From Burkholderia sp. USMB20 (GTDB lineage: Bacteria > Pseudomonadota > Gammaproteobacteria > Burkholderiales > Burkholderiaceae), in assembly GCF_000949135.2 (NCBI RefSeq), contig NZ_JTAN02000016.1:1-35641 (forward strand): a stretch of 35,641 bases of DNA, in the 5' to 3' direction. Every line of letters begins with the position of its first letter. Position 1 is the first letter of the stretch. Below, in pieces: positions 16,854-25,899 of this stretch. A program made the position numbers and the translations under genes. A model generated the notes under the pieces. The model was given only the letters and a program-made list of their open reading frames with translations, did no database searches and had not been told where the DNA came from.

Positions 16854-17474
16854 ATGAAACCTCAGCGCTTAACTCGCGAGCAGAGCAGGGACCAGACGCG
16901 CGAACGTCTGCTGACTGCCGCGCACCGGATTTTTATGAAGAAAGGCTTTGTCGCGGCGAGCGTCGAGGACATCGCCGCGGCGGCCGGCTACACGCGCGGC
17001 GCGTTCTACTCGAACTTCCGCAGCAAGTCGGAGCTGCTGCTCGAATTGCTCGAGCGCGACCACGATTCGGTGCGGGCCGATTTCGAGGCGATCTTCGAGA
17101 TTGGCGGGTCGCGCGAGCAGATGGAGTCGATGGCGCTCGCGTACTACCGGACGTTGTTTCACGACGACGAATATTCGCTGCTGTGGGGCGAGGCGAAACT
17201 GCAGGCGGCGCGCGACGCGAAGTTCCGCGTGCGCTTCAACCAGTTCCTGCATGGCAAGCGGCTGCAGATGGCCGAATTCATCCAGCGCTTCGCCGAGCGC
17301 GCGGGCACGCCGCTGCTGCTGCCGGCCGAGACGCTCGCGTTCGGATTGATGTGCCTGTGCGACGGCGTGCAGTCGTACTACACGGCCGACCCGCAGCACG
17401 TGTCGGCCGACGTGGCCGAATCGGTGCTCGCGGGGTTCTTCGCACGGGTCGTGCTGGGGCGCGCGCCGGACTGA
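16854..17474 (+). CDS. TetR/AcrR-family repressor of the RND operon
   Basis: 206 aa. The N-terminal helix-turn-helix (about 15-65) has the usual pattern: RERLLTAAHRIFMKKGF, then ASVEDIAAAAGYTRGAFYSNF with the recognition helix, and KSELLLELLE. The rest is an all-helical ligand-binding and dimer domain. It is divergent from the efflux operon with the dyad at 16785-16810 between them, the standard local-repressor layout of acrR/ttgR/mexR-like systems. It probably also represses itself. Ligands would be pump substrates; none can be named from sequence. The ribosome site is weak. Confidence 0.92.
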   Translation: MKPQRLTREQSRDQTRERLLTAAHRIFMKKGFVAASVEDIAAAAGYTRGAFYSNFRSKSELLLELLERDHDSVRADFEAIFEIGGSREQMESMALAYYRTLFHDDEYSLLWGEAKLQAARDAKFRVRFNQFLHGKRLQMAEFIQRFAERAGTPLLLPAETLAFGLMCLCDGVQSYYTADPQHVSADVAESVLAGFFARVVLGRAPD

Positions 17475-17571
17475 ACGGCCGGGCGCCGATGCGGGCGGCC
17501 AGACGGTTGGCCGGCCGGCGCGGCGACCGACAAGGCCGCGACGCCACATCGGGCGCCGCGCACCGGCGCCG

Positions 17572-19305
17572 TCACCGCTCGCCGGTCATCCGCCGGTACG
17601 CGTCGAGCAGCGACGTCTTGTAGACGACGCCCGCGAGCGTCGGCTCGGCTTCGCTTTCGATCACCGGCAGCCGTTCGCCCTGGAACGCCATGAAGCGTTC
17701 GAGCGCGGTCGCGAGCGGCATGTCGGGCGTGAGCAGCGGAAACGGCGTATGCGTGTAGTGCGCGGCCGTCTTGTCGGTCGTGTCGCGCTTGTCGAGCAGG
17801 TCGGACGTGATGTCCTTCAGCGCGACCGCGCCGCGGAAGCGCCCGGCGTCGTCGGTCACGTACAGATACTTCACCGGATATTCGAGAAACACGCGCGTCA
17901 TGTCGGCGACGCTCGCGGTGAGCGGCACGATCGTCTGCGCGGGCTGGATCAGCTCGCGCATCTGGGTGGTGCGCAGCCGCAGCCGTTCCTGTGCGTCCTG
18001 GTGATGGTGCAGCGTGATCTCGTACATCGACGTCGTGCCGGTCGCGCGCGCGACGAAATACGCGAACACGCACGACACCAGCAGCGGCAGCACGACCTGG
18101 TAGCTCAGCGTCATCTCGAAGATCATCAGGATCGCCATCAGCGGCGCCTGCGTGGCGCCGGCCAGGAACGCGCCCATCCCGACCATCGCATACGCGAAGT
18201 ACGCGGACGTGTGGCCGGGCCACAGCGCGTGCATCGCGAGCCCGAACAGCGAACCGAACACGGCGCCGACGAACAGCGTCGGCGTAAACACGCCGCCGAC
18301 CGCGCCGGAGCCTGCGGTCGCGGCGGTCGCGATCACCTTGAACACCAGCACCGCGACGAGCGCCTGCCAGGTCCACGGCGCATGCAGGATGTGGTTCACG
18401 ACGCTGTAGCCGTTGCCCCACACGTCCGGAATCCACACCGAGATCACGCCGACCACGAGGCCGCCGAGCGCGAGCCGCACCGGCAGCGGCACGGGCAGCC
18501 GCTTGAACTGGTTCTTGGACGCATCGAGCAGGTGCAGGAACTGCGGTGCGAGCACGCCGCACAGCGCGCCGAGCACGACGAACAGCAGCACTTCGGCGCC
18601 CGTCACGGCCGGGAACACCGGCATCTCGTACGGCGGCCGGTAGCCGGCGAATTCCCGCATCACGATGTTCGCGACGACGGACGCGACGACCATCGGCCCG
18701 AAGCTCTCCATCGCGATCGTGCCGAGCACGATTTCGGAGACGAAGAACGCGCCGGCGATCGGCGCGTTGTACGCGGACGTGATCCCGGCCGCGGCGCCGC
18801 ACGCGACGAGCAGGCGCAGGCGCGGCGGGTCGAAGTGCACGAAGCGGCCGACCAGCGACGCGGCGAGCGCTGCGAGTTGCACCATCGGGCCTTCGCGGCC
18901 GATCGAGCCGCCGCTGCCGATCGTCAGCAGCGACGACACGCTGCGCCACAGACTCTGCCGTACCGGCACGACACCGTCGCCGAGCGCGACGGCTTCCATG
19001 TAGTCGGTGTTGCCGGATTTTCGGTCGCCGCGCGTCGCGAGCAACAGCACGCAGCCGGCGAGGAAGCCGCCCGCGGCCGGCATCCAGAAGCGCACGTACC
19101 ACGGCAGGCTTTTCGCCATCTCCACGAAGCTGCCGCTGTGCCCCGAGATCAGGCGCTGCATCAGGTCGATGCCTTCGCGGAACGCCATGGTGGCGAAGGC
19201 GCCGCCGACGCCGACGACGGCCGACCAGATCAGCATCGTATGGGCGTCCGACAGGCGGAACAGCGTCTGGGCGCGAGTGCGCAGCTTCAGCAGGAACGAG
19301 AGCAC
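17572..19305 (-). CDS. clcB: ClcB-like CLC chloride channel with C-terminal CBS pair
   Basis: 577 aa from GTG 19305; ATG 19353 is an in-frame alternative that adds 16 residues before the conserved start, and neither has a good ribosome site. It has CLC membrane core signatures: GSGGSIGREGP with gating glutamate E138, YNAPIAGAFFVSE, and GAVGGVFTPTLFVGA. The carboxy end (about 440-577) holds two CBS domains (VADMTRVFLEYPVKYLYVTDD; LATALERFMAFQGERLPVIES) that usually sense nucleotides. The internal proton-transfer glutamate of exchangers (E203 in E. coli ClcA) is isoleucine here (E191 then I192), arguing for a channel rather than a proton antiporter. It lies 115 bp downstream of the yeiH-like gene in the same direction. 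Confidence 0.92.
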   Translation of the reverse strand: MLSFLLKLRTRAQTLFRLSDAHTMLIWSAVVGVGGAFATMAFREGIDLMQRLISGHSGSFVEMAKSLPWYVRFWMPAAGGFLAGCVLLLATRGDRKSGNTDYMEAVALGDGVVPVRQSLWRSVSSLLTIGSGGSIGREGPMVQLAALAASLVGRFVHFDPPRLRLLVACGAAAGITSAYNAPIAGAFFVSEIVLGTIAMESFGPMVVASVVANIVMREFAGYRPPYEMPVFPAVTGAEVLLFVVLGALCGVLAPQFLHLLDASKNQFKRLPVPLPVRLALGGLVVGVISVWIPDVWGNGYSVVNHILHAPWTWQALVAVLVFKVIATAATAGSGAVGGVFTPTLFVGAVFGSLFGLAMHALWPGHTSAYFAYAMVGMGAFLAGATQAPLMAILMIFEMTLSYQVVLPLLVSCVFAYFVARATGTTSMYEITLHHHQDAQERLRLRTTQMRELIQPAQTIVPLTASVADMTRVFLEYPVKYLYVTDDAGRFRGAVALKDITSDLLDKRDTTDKTAAHYTHTPFPLLTPDMPLATALERFMAFQGERLPVIESEAEPTLAGVVYKTSLLDAYRRMTGER

Positions 19306-19420
19306 GGCTGAAAGAGGGTGATGAAGAGGACGAAGGAAAACGACGCGAAGCATAGCACTGCGCCGCGCCCGCGGGACCTTCCCGTCGGGCGCGGCGCGTG
19401 TCGCGGCGTGGCTGCGCGGC

Positions 19421-20497
19421 TCAGCCAAGCCAGTGCTGTACCGCCCAGGTGATCGCGTAGCCGCCGGCGATCAGCCACACGTACAGGATCAGGCCGGTGG
19501 TCAAGGCGCGCGGGCCGGCCTCGCGGATCTGCGACACGCGGGTCTCGATGCCGAGCGCGGTCATTGCCATCGTCAGCGCGAAGGTGTCGAGCAGGTTCAG
19601 CGTGTGCGTGACGTCGGCGGGCAGCACGTTCAGCGAATTGACGATCACGAAGCCGAGGAAGCCGAGCGCGAACCACGGCACCGCCACCTTGCGCTTGCCT
19701 TGCGCGTCTTCAGCGGTCGCATCGGCCGAGCGCGCGGAGCGGGCGAGCCACCAGCCGAGCGTGAGCAGCACCGGCACCAGAAGCATCACGCGGGTCATCT
19801 TCACGATGGTCGCGACGCGCGTGACCTCCGGACTGATGTCGCTCGCCGCGCCGACCACCTGCGCGACCTCGTGGATCGTGCCGCCGAAGAACAGGCCGAG
19901 GCCGGTCGGGTCGAGGTTGAGCAGGCCGGCGTGATACGCGAACGGGTACAGGAACATCGACAGCGTGCCGAACAGCACCACGCTGCCCACGGCCATCGCG
20001 CTCTGGTGCGGCTTCGACTGCAGCGTCGACTCGAACGCGAGCACGGCGGCCGCACCGCAGATCGCGCTGCCGGCGGCGGTCAGGAGCGCCGCGTCGCGAT
20101 CGAGCTTCATCACCTTCATGCCGACCCAGGTGCCGATCGCAAGCGTGCTGACGACGACCAGCACCGACACCGTCAGGCCCGGCAGGCCGACCTGCGCGAT
20201 TTCCTGCAGGCTCACGCGCAGGCCGAAGAACGCGACCGCGATGCGCAGCAGCTTGCGCGCGGAAAAGTTGACGCCGGCCGCCCAGCTCGCGGGCATGCCG
20301 TCGCGCAGCGCGTTGCCGTACAGCGCACCGGCGACGATGCCGACGATCAGCGGCGACAGGCCGAGCCCGGCGACTGCCGGCAGTTGCGACAGGCTGGTGA
20401 CGGCGGCGGCGAACAGCGCGACGAACAGCACGCCGTTCAACTGGCCGCGCAGCGACGGCGCGGCGTGGCTTAGATGGGGAGTCGGAGCAGTGGACAT
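19421..20497 (-). CDS. YeiH/UPF0324 family membrane protein (putative sulfate/sulfite-type exporter)
   Basis: 358 aa, about ten hydrophobic segments. Family-typical strings are NFSARKLLRIAVAFFGLR, SAICGAAAVLAFES and GGTIHEVAQVVGAA. UPF0324 proteins are predicted inner-membrane transporters. In enterobacteria yeiH is controlled by the neighbouring LysR regulator YeiE, which responds to sulfite as far as I recall. Here too a LysR gene is divergent, 111 bp away. Transport substrate is not proven for the family, so the function stays open. Confidence 0.88.
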   Translation of the reverse strand: MSTAPTPHLSHAAPSLRGQLNGVLFVALFAAAVTSLSQLPAVAGLGLSPLIVGIVAGALYGNALRDGMPASWAAGVNFSARKLLRIAVAFFGLRVSLQEIAQVGLPGLTVSVLVVVSTLAIGTWVGMKVMKLDRDAALLTAAGSAICGAAAVLAFESTLQSKPHQSAMAVGSVVLFGTLSMFLYPFAYHAGLLNLDPTGLGLFFGGTIHEVAQVVGAASDISPEVTRVATIVKMTRVMLLVPVLLTLGWWLARSARSADATAEDAQGKRKVAVPWFALGFLGFVIVNSLNVLPADVTHTLNLLDTFALTMAMTALGIETRVSQIREAGPRALTTGLILYVWLIAGGYAITWAVQHWLG

Positions 20498-20545
20498 GGG
20501 GCACCGTGATCAAGCAGGTTGCGATGGTCTAATCCTAATTTGGTT

Positions 20546-20555
20546 ATATCGATAT
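20546..20555. promoter_or_regulatory. AT-rich dyad between yeiH-like and lysR genes
   Basis: ATATCGATAT is a perfect 10-bp palindrome inside a 60-bp AT-rich patch (about 20528-20590) in otherwise GC-rich DNA. The patch sits midway between the divergent starts and is the only plausible place for the LysR operator and both promoters. No exact -35/-10 pair could be chosen. Confidence 0.4.
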
Positions 20556-20608
20556 GAAAAATTGTGATTTGTGACGTAAACTATCCGGGAAGCCGATAAT
20601 TCATCCTC

Positions 20609-21502
20609 ATGACCCCGGATCAACTGATAACGTTCGCGGCCGTCGCCGAACATCTGAACATCAGCCGCGCTGCCGTGGCGCTGCATCTGTCGCAGCCGGC
20701 CGTGTCGGGCCAGCTGCGCCTGCTGCAGGACGAGTTCGGCGAGCCGCTGTACCAGCGTGACGGCCGCGGCATCCGCCTGACGCCGGTCGGCGAGCAGCTC
20801 GCGCAGTACGCGAAGGCCCAGCGCGACACGTTCGCGCAGGCGCGCGCGTTTCGCGACGCGGTGCGCGGGCTCGACGCCGGCACGTTGCGGATCGGCGCGA
20901 GCACGACGCCGGCCAGCTACCTGCTGCCGTACCTGATCGCGGCGTTCCAGCCGCGCGTGCCGCGGGTGGCGATCCACACGATGAGCGGCAACACGGCCGA
21001 CGTGGTCGCCGCGCTGGCATCGCTCGACATTGCGATGATCGAAGGGCCGCCCGGCGAGGCGCTGCCGCCCGGCACCGCCGTGCACGCATGGCACGAGGAC
21101 GAGATCGTCGCGGTCGTGCCGGCCGGGCATGCGCTCGCCGCGCCCGAGTACGCAGCCGGCGTCACGCTCGAGGCACTCGCCGTGCATCCGCTCGTGCTGC
21201 GCGAGGAGGGCTCGGGCGTGCGGCAACTCGTGGAACGCGCGTTCGCGCACGGCGGCGCGCCGATGCGTGTCGCGTTCGAGATCGCCGGTGTCGAGGCCGT
21301 GAAGGAGGCCGTGCGCGCGGGGATGGGCGTCGGCTTCGTGTCCGCGATGTCGCTGCGTCACGAGGATGCGGCGCTCGTGCCGCGCTCGCTCGCCCCCGCG
21401 CCGCTCACACGTCATTTCTCGATCCTGGTGCCGCACGGCGCGGCGCCGTCGCGCGTGGCCGCCCAGTTCCTCGAAACGAGCCTCGCGCACGACGCCGGGT
21501 AG
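20609..21502 (+). CDS. LysR-family transcriptional regulator
   Basis: 297 aa. N-terminal winged helix-turn-helix (1-60): MTPDQLITFAAVAEHLNISRA, then AVALHLSQPAVSGQLRLLQDE and EPLYQRDGRGIRLTPVGEQL. The remainder is the periplasmic-binding-protein-like effector domain. Divergent from the yeiH-like gene, so it most likely regulates that gene and itself; resemblance to the YeiE/CysB-like arrangement suggests a sulfur-related effector, but this is inference. The stop is about 160 bp before kguE, and no link to the kgu operon is visible. No clear ribosome site precedes ATG 20609. Confidence 0.9.
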   Translation: MTPDQLITFAAVAEHLNISRAAVALHLSQPAVSGQLRLLQDEFGEPLYQRDGRGIRLTPVGEQLAQYAKAQRDTFAQARAFRDAVRGLDAGTLRIGASTTPASYLLPYLIAAFQPRVPRVAIHTMSGNTADVVAALASLDIAMIEGPPGEALPPGTAVHAWHEDEIVAVVPAGHALAAPEYAAGVTLEALAVHPLVLREEGSGVRQLVERAFAHGGAPMRVAFEIAGVEAVKEAVRAGMGVGFVSAMSLRHEDAALVPRSLAPAPLTRHFSILVPHGAAPSRVAAQFLETSLAHDAG

Positions 21503-21626
21503 GCGCCCGAAGCCGGTCCTGGAGCGCCGGATGTCCCTGCGCCCGCGCACGCTCGTGCGGCGGCCGTCCTTAGGGATTTCCTCTATGGCGTGCGTCCGGG
21601 GCGAAGCGCACCATCCGTCTCAAGCA

Positions 21627-21644
21627 AATGGAACCGGTTCCATT
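21627..21644. promoter_or_regulatory. LacI/PtxS-type operator upstream of kguE
   Basis: AATGGAACCGGTTCCATT is a perfect 18-bp palindrome with a central CpG, the hallmark of LacI/GalR operators. Its inner 14 bases differ from the Pseudomonas PtxS site (TGAAACCGGTTTCA, from memory) by one symmetric change. It lies 20 bp before the kguE start, overlapping the likely transcription start, a repressor position. I found no second copy elsewhere in the window. Confidence 0.85.
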
Positions 21645-21664
21645 CCGGAAAAAAAAGGGCAGAC

Positions 21665-22429
21665 ATGGCAGACATCGTGATCGTGGCGAGCGCATTCGGG
21701 ATGGACCGCGTGCGTCAGGAGGGCCACCGTGCATTCATCGCGACCGCGGCGGCATCCGGTGCGACCGGCTTCGAGGTGCGGCGCGAACTGTTCGCATCGG
21801 ACGACGACGCGACGCCCGGCGCGCTGGCCGAGCTCGGCACGGCACTCGCCGCGCAAGGGCTGTGGTCGGTCTATTCGACGCCGGCCACGCTGTACACGGA
21901 AACCGGTGCGCTCGACGCCGACGCGCTGCGCGACACGCTCGTCGAAGCCGACGCGCTCGGCGCGCGCTTCGTCAAGTTCCAGCTCGGCGGCTTCGCCGGC
22001 GACGCGCACGCCGCCGAGATCGTCGCGCTGTCGCGCGGCGCGCGTGCCCGCGTGGTGGTCGAGAACGGGCAGTTGCCGGTGGGCGGCGCGCTCGCGCAAT
22101 TCAGCGGGCTGTTCGCGGCGCTGGCCGAGGCGGGCGCGCCCGACGCGCTCGGCATGACGTTCGACATCGGCAACTGGCAGTGGCCGGGCGAAGCGCCGCT
22201 CGCGTGCGCGCACGCACTCGCGCCGCATGTGGAATACATTCATTGCAAGGCAGTCGCTGGCGAGGGCGCGCGCCGTTTCGCGGTGGCGCCGGCGCCGGGC
22301 GACACGCTCGTGACTGGCGTGCTCGCGGCCCTGCCGCAAGCGGCGCCGCGCGGCATCGAATTCCCGTTCGATGCGGCCGACCTGGCGGGCGATGCCGGCC
22401 GGCGCGTCGCGTGGCTCGCCGCCGCGTGA
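21665..22429 (+). CDS. kguE: KguE-like sugar phosphate isomerase/epimerase (AP-endonuclease-2 fold)
   Basis: 254 aa, TIM-barrel of the xylose-isomerase-like/AP-endonuclease 2 family: MADIVIVASAFGM, GFEVRRELF, VKFQLGG, VVENGQ, TFDIGNW and YIHCKA are the strand-end motifs with the usual acidic and His ligands. In Pseudomonas this gene heads the kguEKTD operon for 2-ketogluconate use, but the exact step done by KguE is not settled. Start ATG 21665 lies just after AAAGGG. A longer in-frame reading from 21590 would run through the operator palindrome and is rejected. 28 bp separate it from kguK. Confidence 0.87.
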   Translation: MADIVIVASAFGMDRVRQEGHRAFIATAAASGATGFEVRRELFASDDDATPGALAELGTALAAQGLWSVYSTPATLYTETGALDADALRDTLVEADALGARFVKFQLGGFAGDAHAAEIVALSRGARARVVVENGQLPVGGALAQFSGLFAALAEAGAPDALGMTFDIGNWQWPGEAPLACAHALAPHVEYIHCKAVAGEGARRFAVAPAPGDTLVTGVLAALPQAAPRGIEFPFDAADLAGDAGRRVAWLAAA

Positions 22430-22457
22430 CGCTCGAAGGATACGGAGGAATGCACTC

Positions 22458-23450
22458 ATGAAGGCAGCACTCGATGTCGTGACCTACGGCGAGGCGATGG
22501 CGATGTTCGTCGCCGCCGAGCCCGGCCACCTCGCGCACGCCGCGCAATTCACGAAACGGATCGCGGGCGCGGACCTGAATGTCGCGATCGGCCTGTCGCG
22601 GCTCGGCTTCCGGGTCGGCTGGATGAGCCGGGTGGGCCGCGATTCGTTCGGCGGCTACGTGCTCGACACGCTCGCGCGCGAAGGCATCGACGCGTCGTGC
22701 GTGACCGTCGATCCGCGCTATCCGACCGGCTTCCAGCTGAAGTCGCGCAACGACGACGGCAGCGACCCGACCGTCGAATATTTCCGCAAGGGCTCGGCCG
22801 CGAGCCACCTGTCGTGCGACGACTACGTGGCCGACTACGTGCTCGGCGCACGGCACCTGCATTTGACGGGCGTCGCACCTGCGATCTCCGCGACGTCGTG
22901 CGAGCTTGCGTTCCGGCTGGCGCGCGAGATGCGTGCGGCCGGCAAGACGATCTCGTTCGATCCGAACCTGCGCCCGACGCTGTGGCCGTCCGCCGACGTG
23001 ATGGCGAAGACGCTGAACGCGCTCGCGTCGCTCGCCGACTGGGTGCTGCCCGGGCTCGCCGAAGGGCAGCAGCTCACCGGGCACGACACGCCGGCCGACA
23101 TCGCGGGCTTCTACCTGGCACAGGGCGCGCGCGGCGTGGTGATCAAGCTGGGCGCCGACGGCGCGTACTTCCGCACGGCCGACGGCCGCGAGGGCACGGT
23201 GGCGGGCGAGCGTGTCGCGAACGTGGTTGACACGGTCGGCGCCGGCGACGGCTTCGCGGTCGGCGTGGTCAGCGCGCTGCTGGAAGGCCGCTCCGTCGAG
23301 CAGGCGGTCGCGCGCGGCAATCGCATCGGGGCGCTCGCGATCCAGGTGATCGGCGATTCGGAAGGCTTGCCGACCCGCGCGGCGCTCGATCGGCTCGAAA
23401 ACGTCAGCAATCGCGCCGATCGCCTAGAGGAAACCGTCACCGCGCAATGA
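22458..23450 (+). CDS. kguK: 2-ketogluconate kinase (PfkB family)
   Basis: 330 aa PfkB/ribokinase-fold sugar kinase. N-terminal VTYGEAMAMF and GADLNVAIGLSRLGF are the substrate-side motifs. The C-terminal DTVGAGDGFAVGVVSALL (about residues 257-274) carries the catalytic aspartate and anion hole. It phosphorylates 2-ketogluconate (or 2-keto-3-deoxygluconate in relatives) at C6. The neighbours kguT, kguD and ptxS favour the 2-ketogluconate role. ATG 22458 follows GGAGG. A 165-bp gap separates it from kguT, with no obvious promoter or terminator in it. Confidence 0.88.
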   Translation: MKAALDVVTYGEAMAMFVAAEPGHLAHAAQFTKRIAGADLNVAIGLSRLGFRVGWMSRVGRDSFGGYVLDTLAREGIDASCVTVDPRYPTGFQLKSRNDDGSDPTVEYFRKGSAASHLSCDDYVADYVLGARHLHLTGVAPAISATSCELAFRLAREMRAAGKTISFDPNLRPTLWPSADVMAKTLNALASLADWVLPGLAEGQQLTGHDTPADIAGFYLAQGARGVVIKLGADGAYFRTADGREGTVAGERVANVVDTVGAGDGFAVGVVSALLEGRSVEQAVARGNRIGALAIQVIGDSEGLPTRAALDRLENVSNRADRLEETVTAQ

Positions 23451-23615
23451 GAGGCCGGACACGGCACAATCCGCGGACCCAATTCGTGCTTCGTGCACGG
23501 TTTTGCATGAGGCCGGAGCAGGCGCCATCGCGCCGACGCCGGTCGATTCCCGAAAGGACGGGAGCGGAGCCGGGCGCTTGACCCGCCCACTCCGATCACC
23601 CAAGGAGACACTCTG

Positions 23616-24896
23616 ATGGCAGCCAATCTCGCAGCACGACGCTGGTGGACGATCATGCCGATCGTGTTCATCACCTACAGCCTCGCTTACCTCGACCGCG
23701 CGAACTACGGGTTCGCTGCAGCCGCCGGCATCAACCAGGACCTCGGGATCAGCAAGGGCCTGTCGTCGCTGATCGGCGCGCTGTTCTTCCTCGGCTACTT
23801 CTTCTTCCAGATTCCCGGCGCGATCTATGCGGAGCGCCGCAGCGTCAAGAAGCTCGTGTTCGCCAGCCTCGTGCTGTGGGGCGCGTGCGCGGCGCTCACG
23901 GGGGTGGTCACCAACATTCCGTCGCTGATGGCGATCCGCTTCGTGCTCGGCGTGGTCGAGGCGGCGGTGATGCCGGCGATGCTGATCTACATCAGCAACT
24001 GGTTCACGAAGAACGAGCGCTCGCGCGCGAACACGTTCCTGATTCTCGGCAACCCGGTCACGGTGCTGTGGATGTCGATCGTGTCGGGCTATCTCGTGCA
24101 CGAATTCGGCTGGCGCCACATGTTCATCGCCGAAGGCGTGCCGGCCATCATCTGGGCCGTATGCTGGTGGTTCCTCGTGCAGGACAAGCCGGCCGATTCG
24201 CCGTGGCTCACCGCGCAGGAAAAGCGCGACCTCGACGCCGCGCTCGCGGCCGAACAGGCGGCGATCAAGCCCGTGCGCAACTACGGCGAGGCGTTCCGCT
24301 CGCCGGCCGTGATCAAGCTGTGCGCGCAGTATTTCTGCTGGAGCATCGGCGTGTACGGCTTCGTGCTGTGGCTGCCGTCGATCGTCAAGAACGGCTCCGA
24401 GCTCGGGATGGTCGCGACCGGCTGGCTGTCGGCGCTGCCGTACCTCGCGGCGACGATCGCGATGCTGGTCGCGTCGTGGGCGTCCGACAAGGTCGGCTCG
24501 CGCCGCGGCTTCGTGTGGCCGTTCCTGCTGGTCGGCGCGGCCGCGTTCGCCGCGTCGTATGCGCTCGGCTCGTCGCATTTCTGGATCTCGTATGCGCTGC
24601 TGGTCGTCGCGGGCGCCGCGATGTACGCGCCGTACGGCCCGTTCTTCGCGATCGTGCCGGAACTGCTGCCGAGGAACGTCGCCGGCGGCGCGATGGCGCT
24701 GATCAACAGCATGGGCGCGCTCGGCTCGTTCGTCGGCTCGTATTTCGTCGGCTACCTGAACGGGGCGACCGGGTCGCCCGTCGCATCGTATGCGTTCATG
24801 AGCGTCGCGCTCGTCGCCGCGGTGATCCTCACGCTGTCCGTCAAACCCCAGGCGCGCGATGCGCACCCGCTCGCGACGCCACTGCAAGGAAAATGA
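23616..24896 (+). CDS. kguT: 2-ketogluconate transporter (MFS, anion:cation symporter family)
   Basis: 426 aa with twelve predicted membrane helices. MFS signature in the first half: YSLAYLDRANYGFAAAAGI, then LGYFFFQIPGAIYAERRS and RFVLGVVEAAVMPAM, typical of the anion:cation symporter group that includes hexuronate and ketogluconate carriers. It imports 2-ketogluconate across the inner membrane. ATG 23616 follows AAGGAG. Its stop at 24894-24896 abuts kguD. Assigned to kguT mainly by operon context. Confidence 0.88.
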   Translation: MAANLAARRWWTIMPIVFITYSLAYLDRANYGFAAAAGINQDLGISKGLSSLIGALFFLGYFFFQIPGAIYAERRSVKKLVFASLVLWGACAALTGVVTNIPSLMAIRFVLGVVEAAVMPAMLIYISNWFTKNERSRANTFLILGNPVTVLWMSIVSGYLVHEFGWRHMFIAEGVPAIIWAVCWWFLVQDKPADSPWLTAQEKRDLDAALAAEQAAIKPVRNYGEAFRSPAVIKLCAQYFCWSIGVYGFVLWLPSIVKNGSELGMVATGWLSALPYLAATIAMLVASWASDKVGSRRGFVWPFLLVGAAAFAASYALGSSHFWISYALLVVAGAAMYAPYGPFFAIVPELLPRNVAGGAMALINSMGALGSFVGSYFVGYLNGATGSPVASYAFMSVALVAAVILTLSVKPQARDAHPLATPLQGK

Positions 24897-24901
24897 AAAC
24901 G

Positions 24902-25867
24902 ATGAAGCCTCGTATCGTCGCGTACAAGCCGCTGCCCGATGACGTGCTCGCGTACCTGCGCGAGCATGCGGAGCTCGTGCAGGCCGACGGCGCCGACGCG
25001 CTCGCCGACGCCCTCGGCGACGCGGACGGCGCGATCGGCGCGAGCCTGAAGGTCACGCCGCAGATGCTCGATCGCGCGCCGCGGCTGAAGGCCTGGTCGA
25101 CGATCTCGGTCGGCTACGACAACTTCGACGTCGCGGATCTCACGCGGCGCGGGATCGTGCTCGCGCATACGCCCGACGTGCTGACCGAATCGACCGCCGA
25201 TACCGTGTTCTCGTTGATCCTCGCGTCCGCGCGGCGGGTGGTCGAACTGGCGGAGTGGGTGAAGGCCGGCCACTGGCAGCGCAGCATCGGCCCCGATCTG
25301 TACGGCACCGACGTGCAGGGCAAGACGCTCGGCATCGTCGGGCTCGGGCGGATCGGCGGCGCGGTCGCGCGCCGCGCGGCGCTCGGCTTCCGGATGCAGG
25401 TGCTGTACACGAACCGCGCCGCGCACGCCGAAGCCGAGACGCAGTACGGCGCGCGCCGCGTGACGCTCGACGAGCTGCTCGCGCAGTCGGACTTCGTGTG
25501 CCTGCAGGTGCCGCTGTCGCCGCAAACGCATCACCTGATCGGCGCGGCCGAATTCGCGAAGATGAAGCGCGGCGCGATCCTGATCAACGCGTCGCGCGGG
25601 CCGGTGGTCGACGAGGCCGCGCTGATCGACGCGCTGCGGGCCGGCACGATCCGCGGCGCGGGGCTCGACGTGTTCGAGAAGGAGCCGCTGGCGGCGGACT
25701 CGCCGCTGCTGCGGATGAGCAACGTCGTCGCGCTGCCGCATATCGGCTCGGCGACGCACGAGACGCGCCATGCGATGGCGCGCTGCGCCGCGGAAAACCT
25801 GGTCGGCGCGCTGGCCGGCACGCTGCGCACGAATCTCGTCAATCCGGACGCGCTCGCGCGCGTCTGA
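24902..25867 (+). CDS. kguD: 2-ketogluconate (6-phosphate) reductase, D-isomer 2-hydroxyacid dehydrogenase family
   Basis: 321 aa NAD(P)H-dependent dehydrogenase. Rossmann motif GLGRIGGAVARRA, preceded by KTLGIVG. Catalytic set Arg in NASRGPVVDEAAL, Glu in DVFEKEPL and His in ALPHIGSATHETR, as in GhrB/KguD. It reduces 2-keto-6-phosphogluconate to 6-phosphogluconate, which enters central metabolism; relatives also reduce glyoxylate and hydroxypyruvate. Start: ATG 24902 is 11 bases after AAGGA, whereas ATG 24893, which overlaps the kguT stop, is only 2 bases after it. The latter would add three residues. A large GC hairpin follows the stop directly. Confidence 0.9.
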   Translation: MKPRIVAYKPLPDDVLAYLREHAELVQADGADALADALGDADGAIGASLKVTPQMLDRAPRLKAWSTISVGYDNFDVADLTRRGIVLAHTPDVLTESTADTVFSLILASARRVVELAEWVKAGHWQRSIGPDLYGTDVQGKTLGIVGLGRIGGAVARRAALGFRMQVLYTNRAAHAEAETQYGARRVTLDELLAQSDFVCLQVPLSPQTHHLIGAAEFAKMKRGAILINASRGPVVDEAALIDALRAGTIRGAGLDVFEKEPLAADSPLLRMSNVVALPHIGSATHETRHAMARCAAENLVGALAGTLRTNLVNPDALARV

Positions 25868-25899
25868 GCGGCGGCGGCCGGCCGGCGGGCCGCCGCCGC
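25868..25899 (+). terminator. 12-bp GC hairpin after kguD
   Basis: GCGGCGGCGGCC (25868-25879) pairs perfectly with GGCCGCCGCCGC (25888-25899), loop 8 nt, starting right after the kguD stop. It lacks a T tract, so it may terminate weakly, stabilise the operon mRNA or cause polarity before ptxS. Confidence 0.5.

Noticed and set aside
12407-16855. Apparent MFP-RND fusion frame of about 1480 codons
   Set aside because: The RND gene has its own ATG at 15556 overlapping the MFP stop; upstream residues in this frame are Arg-rich shadow of the MFP gene.
23451-23615. Internal promoter or second operator between kguK and kguT
   Set aside because: The 165-bp gap has no palindrome like the kguE operator, no good -35/-10 pair and no terminator.
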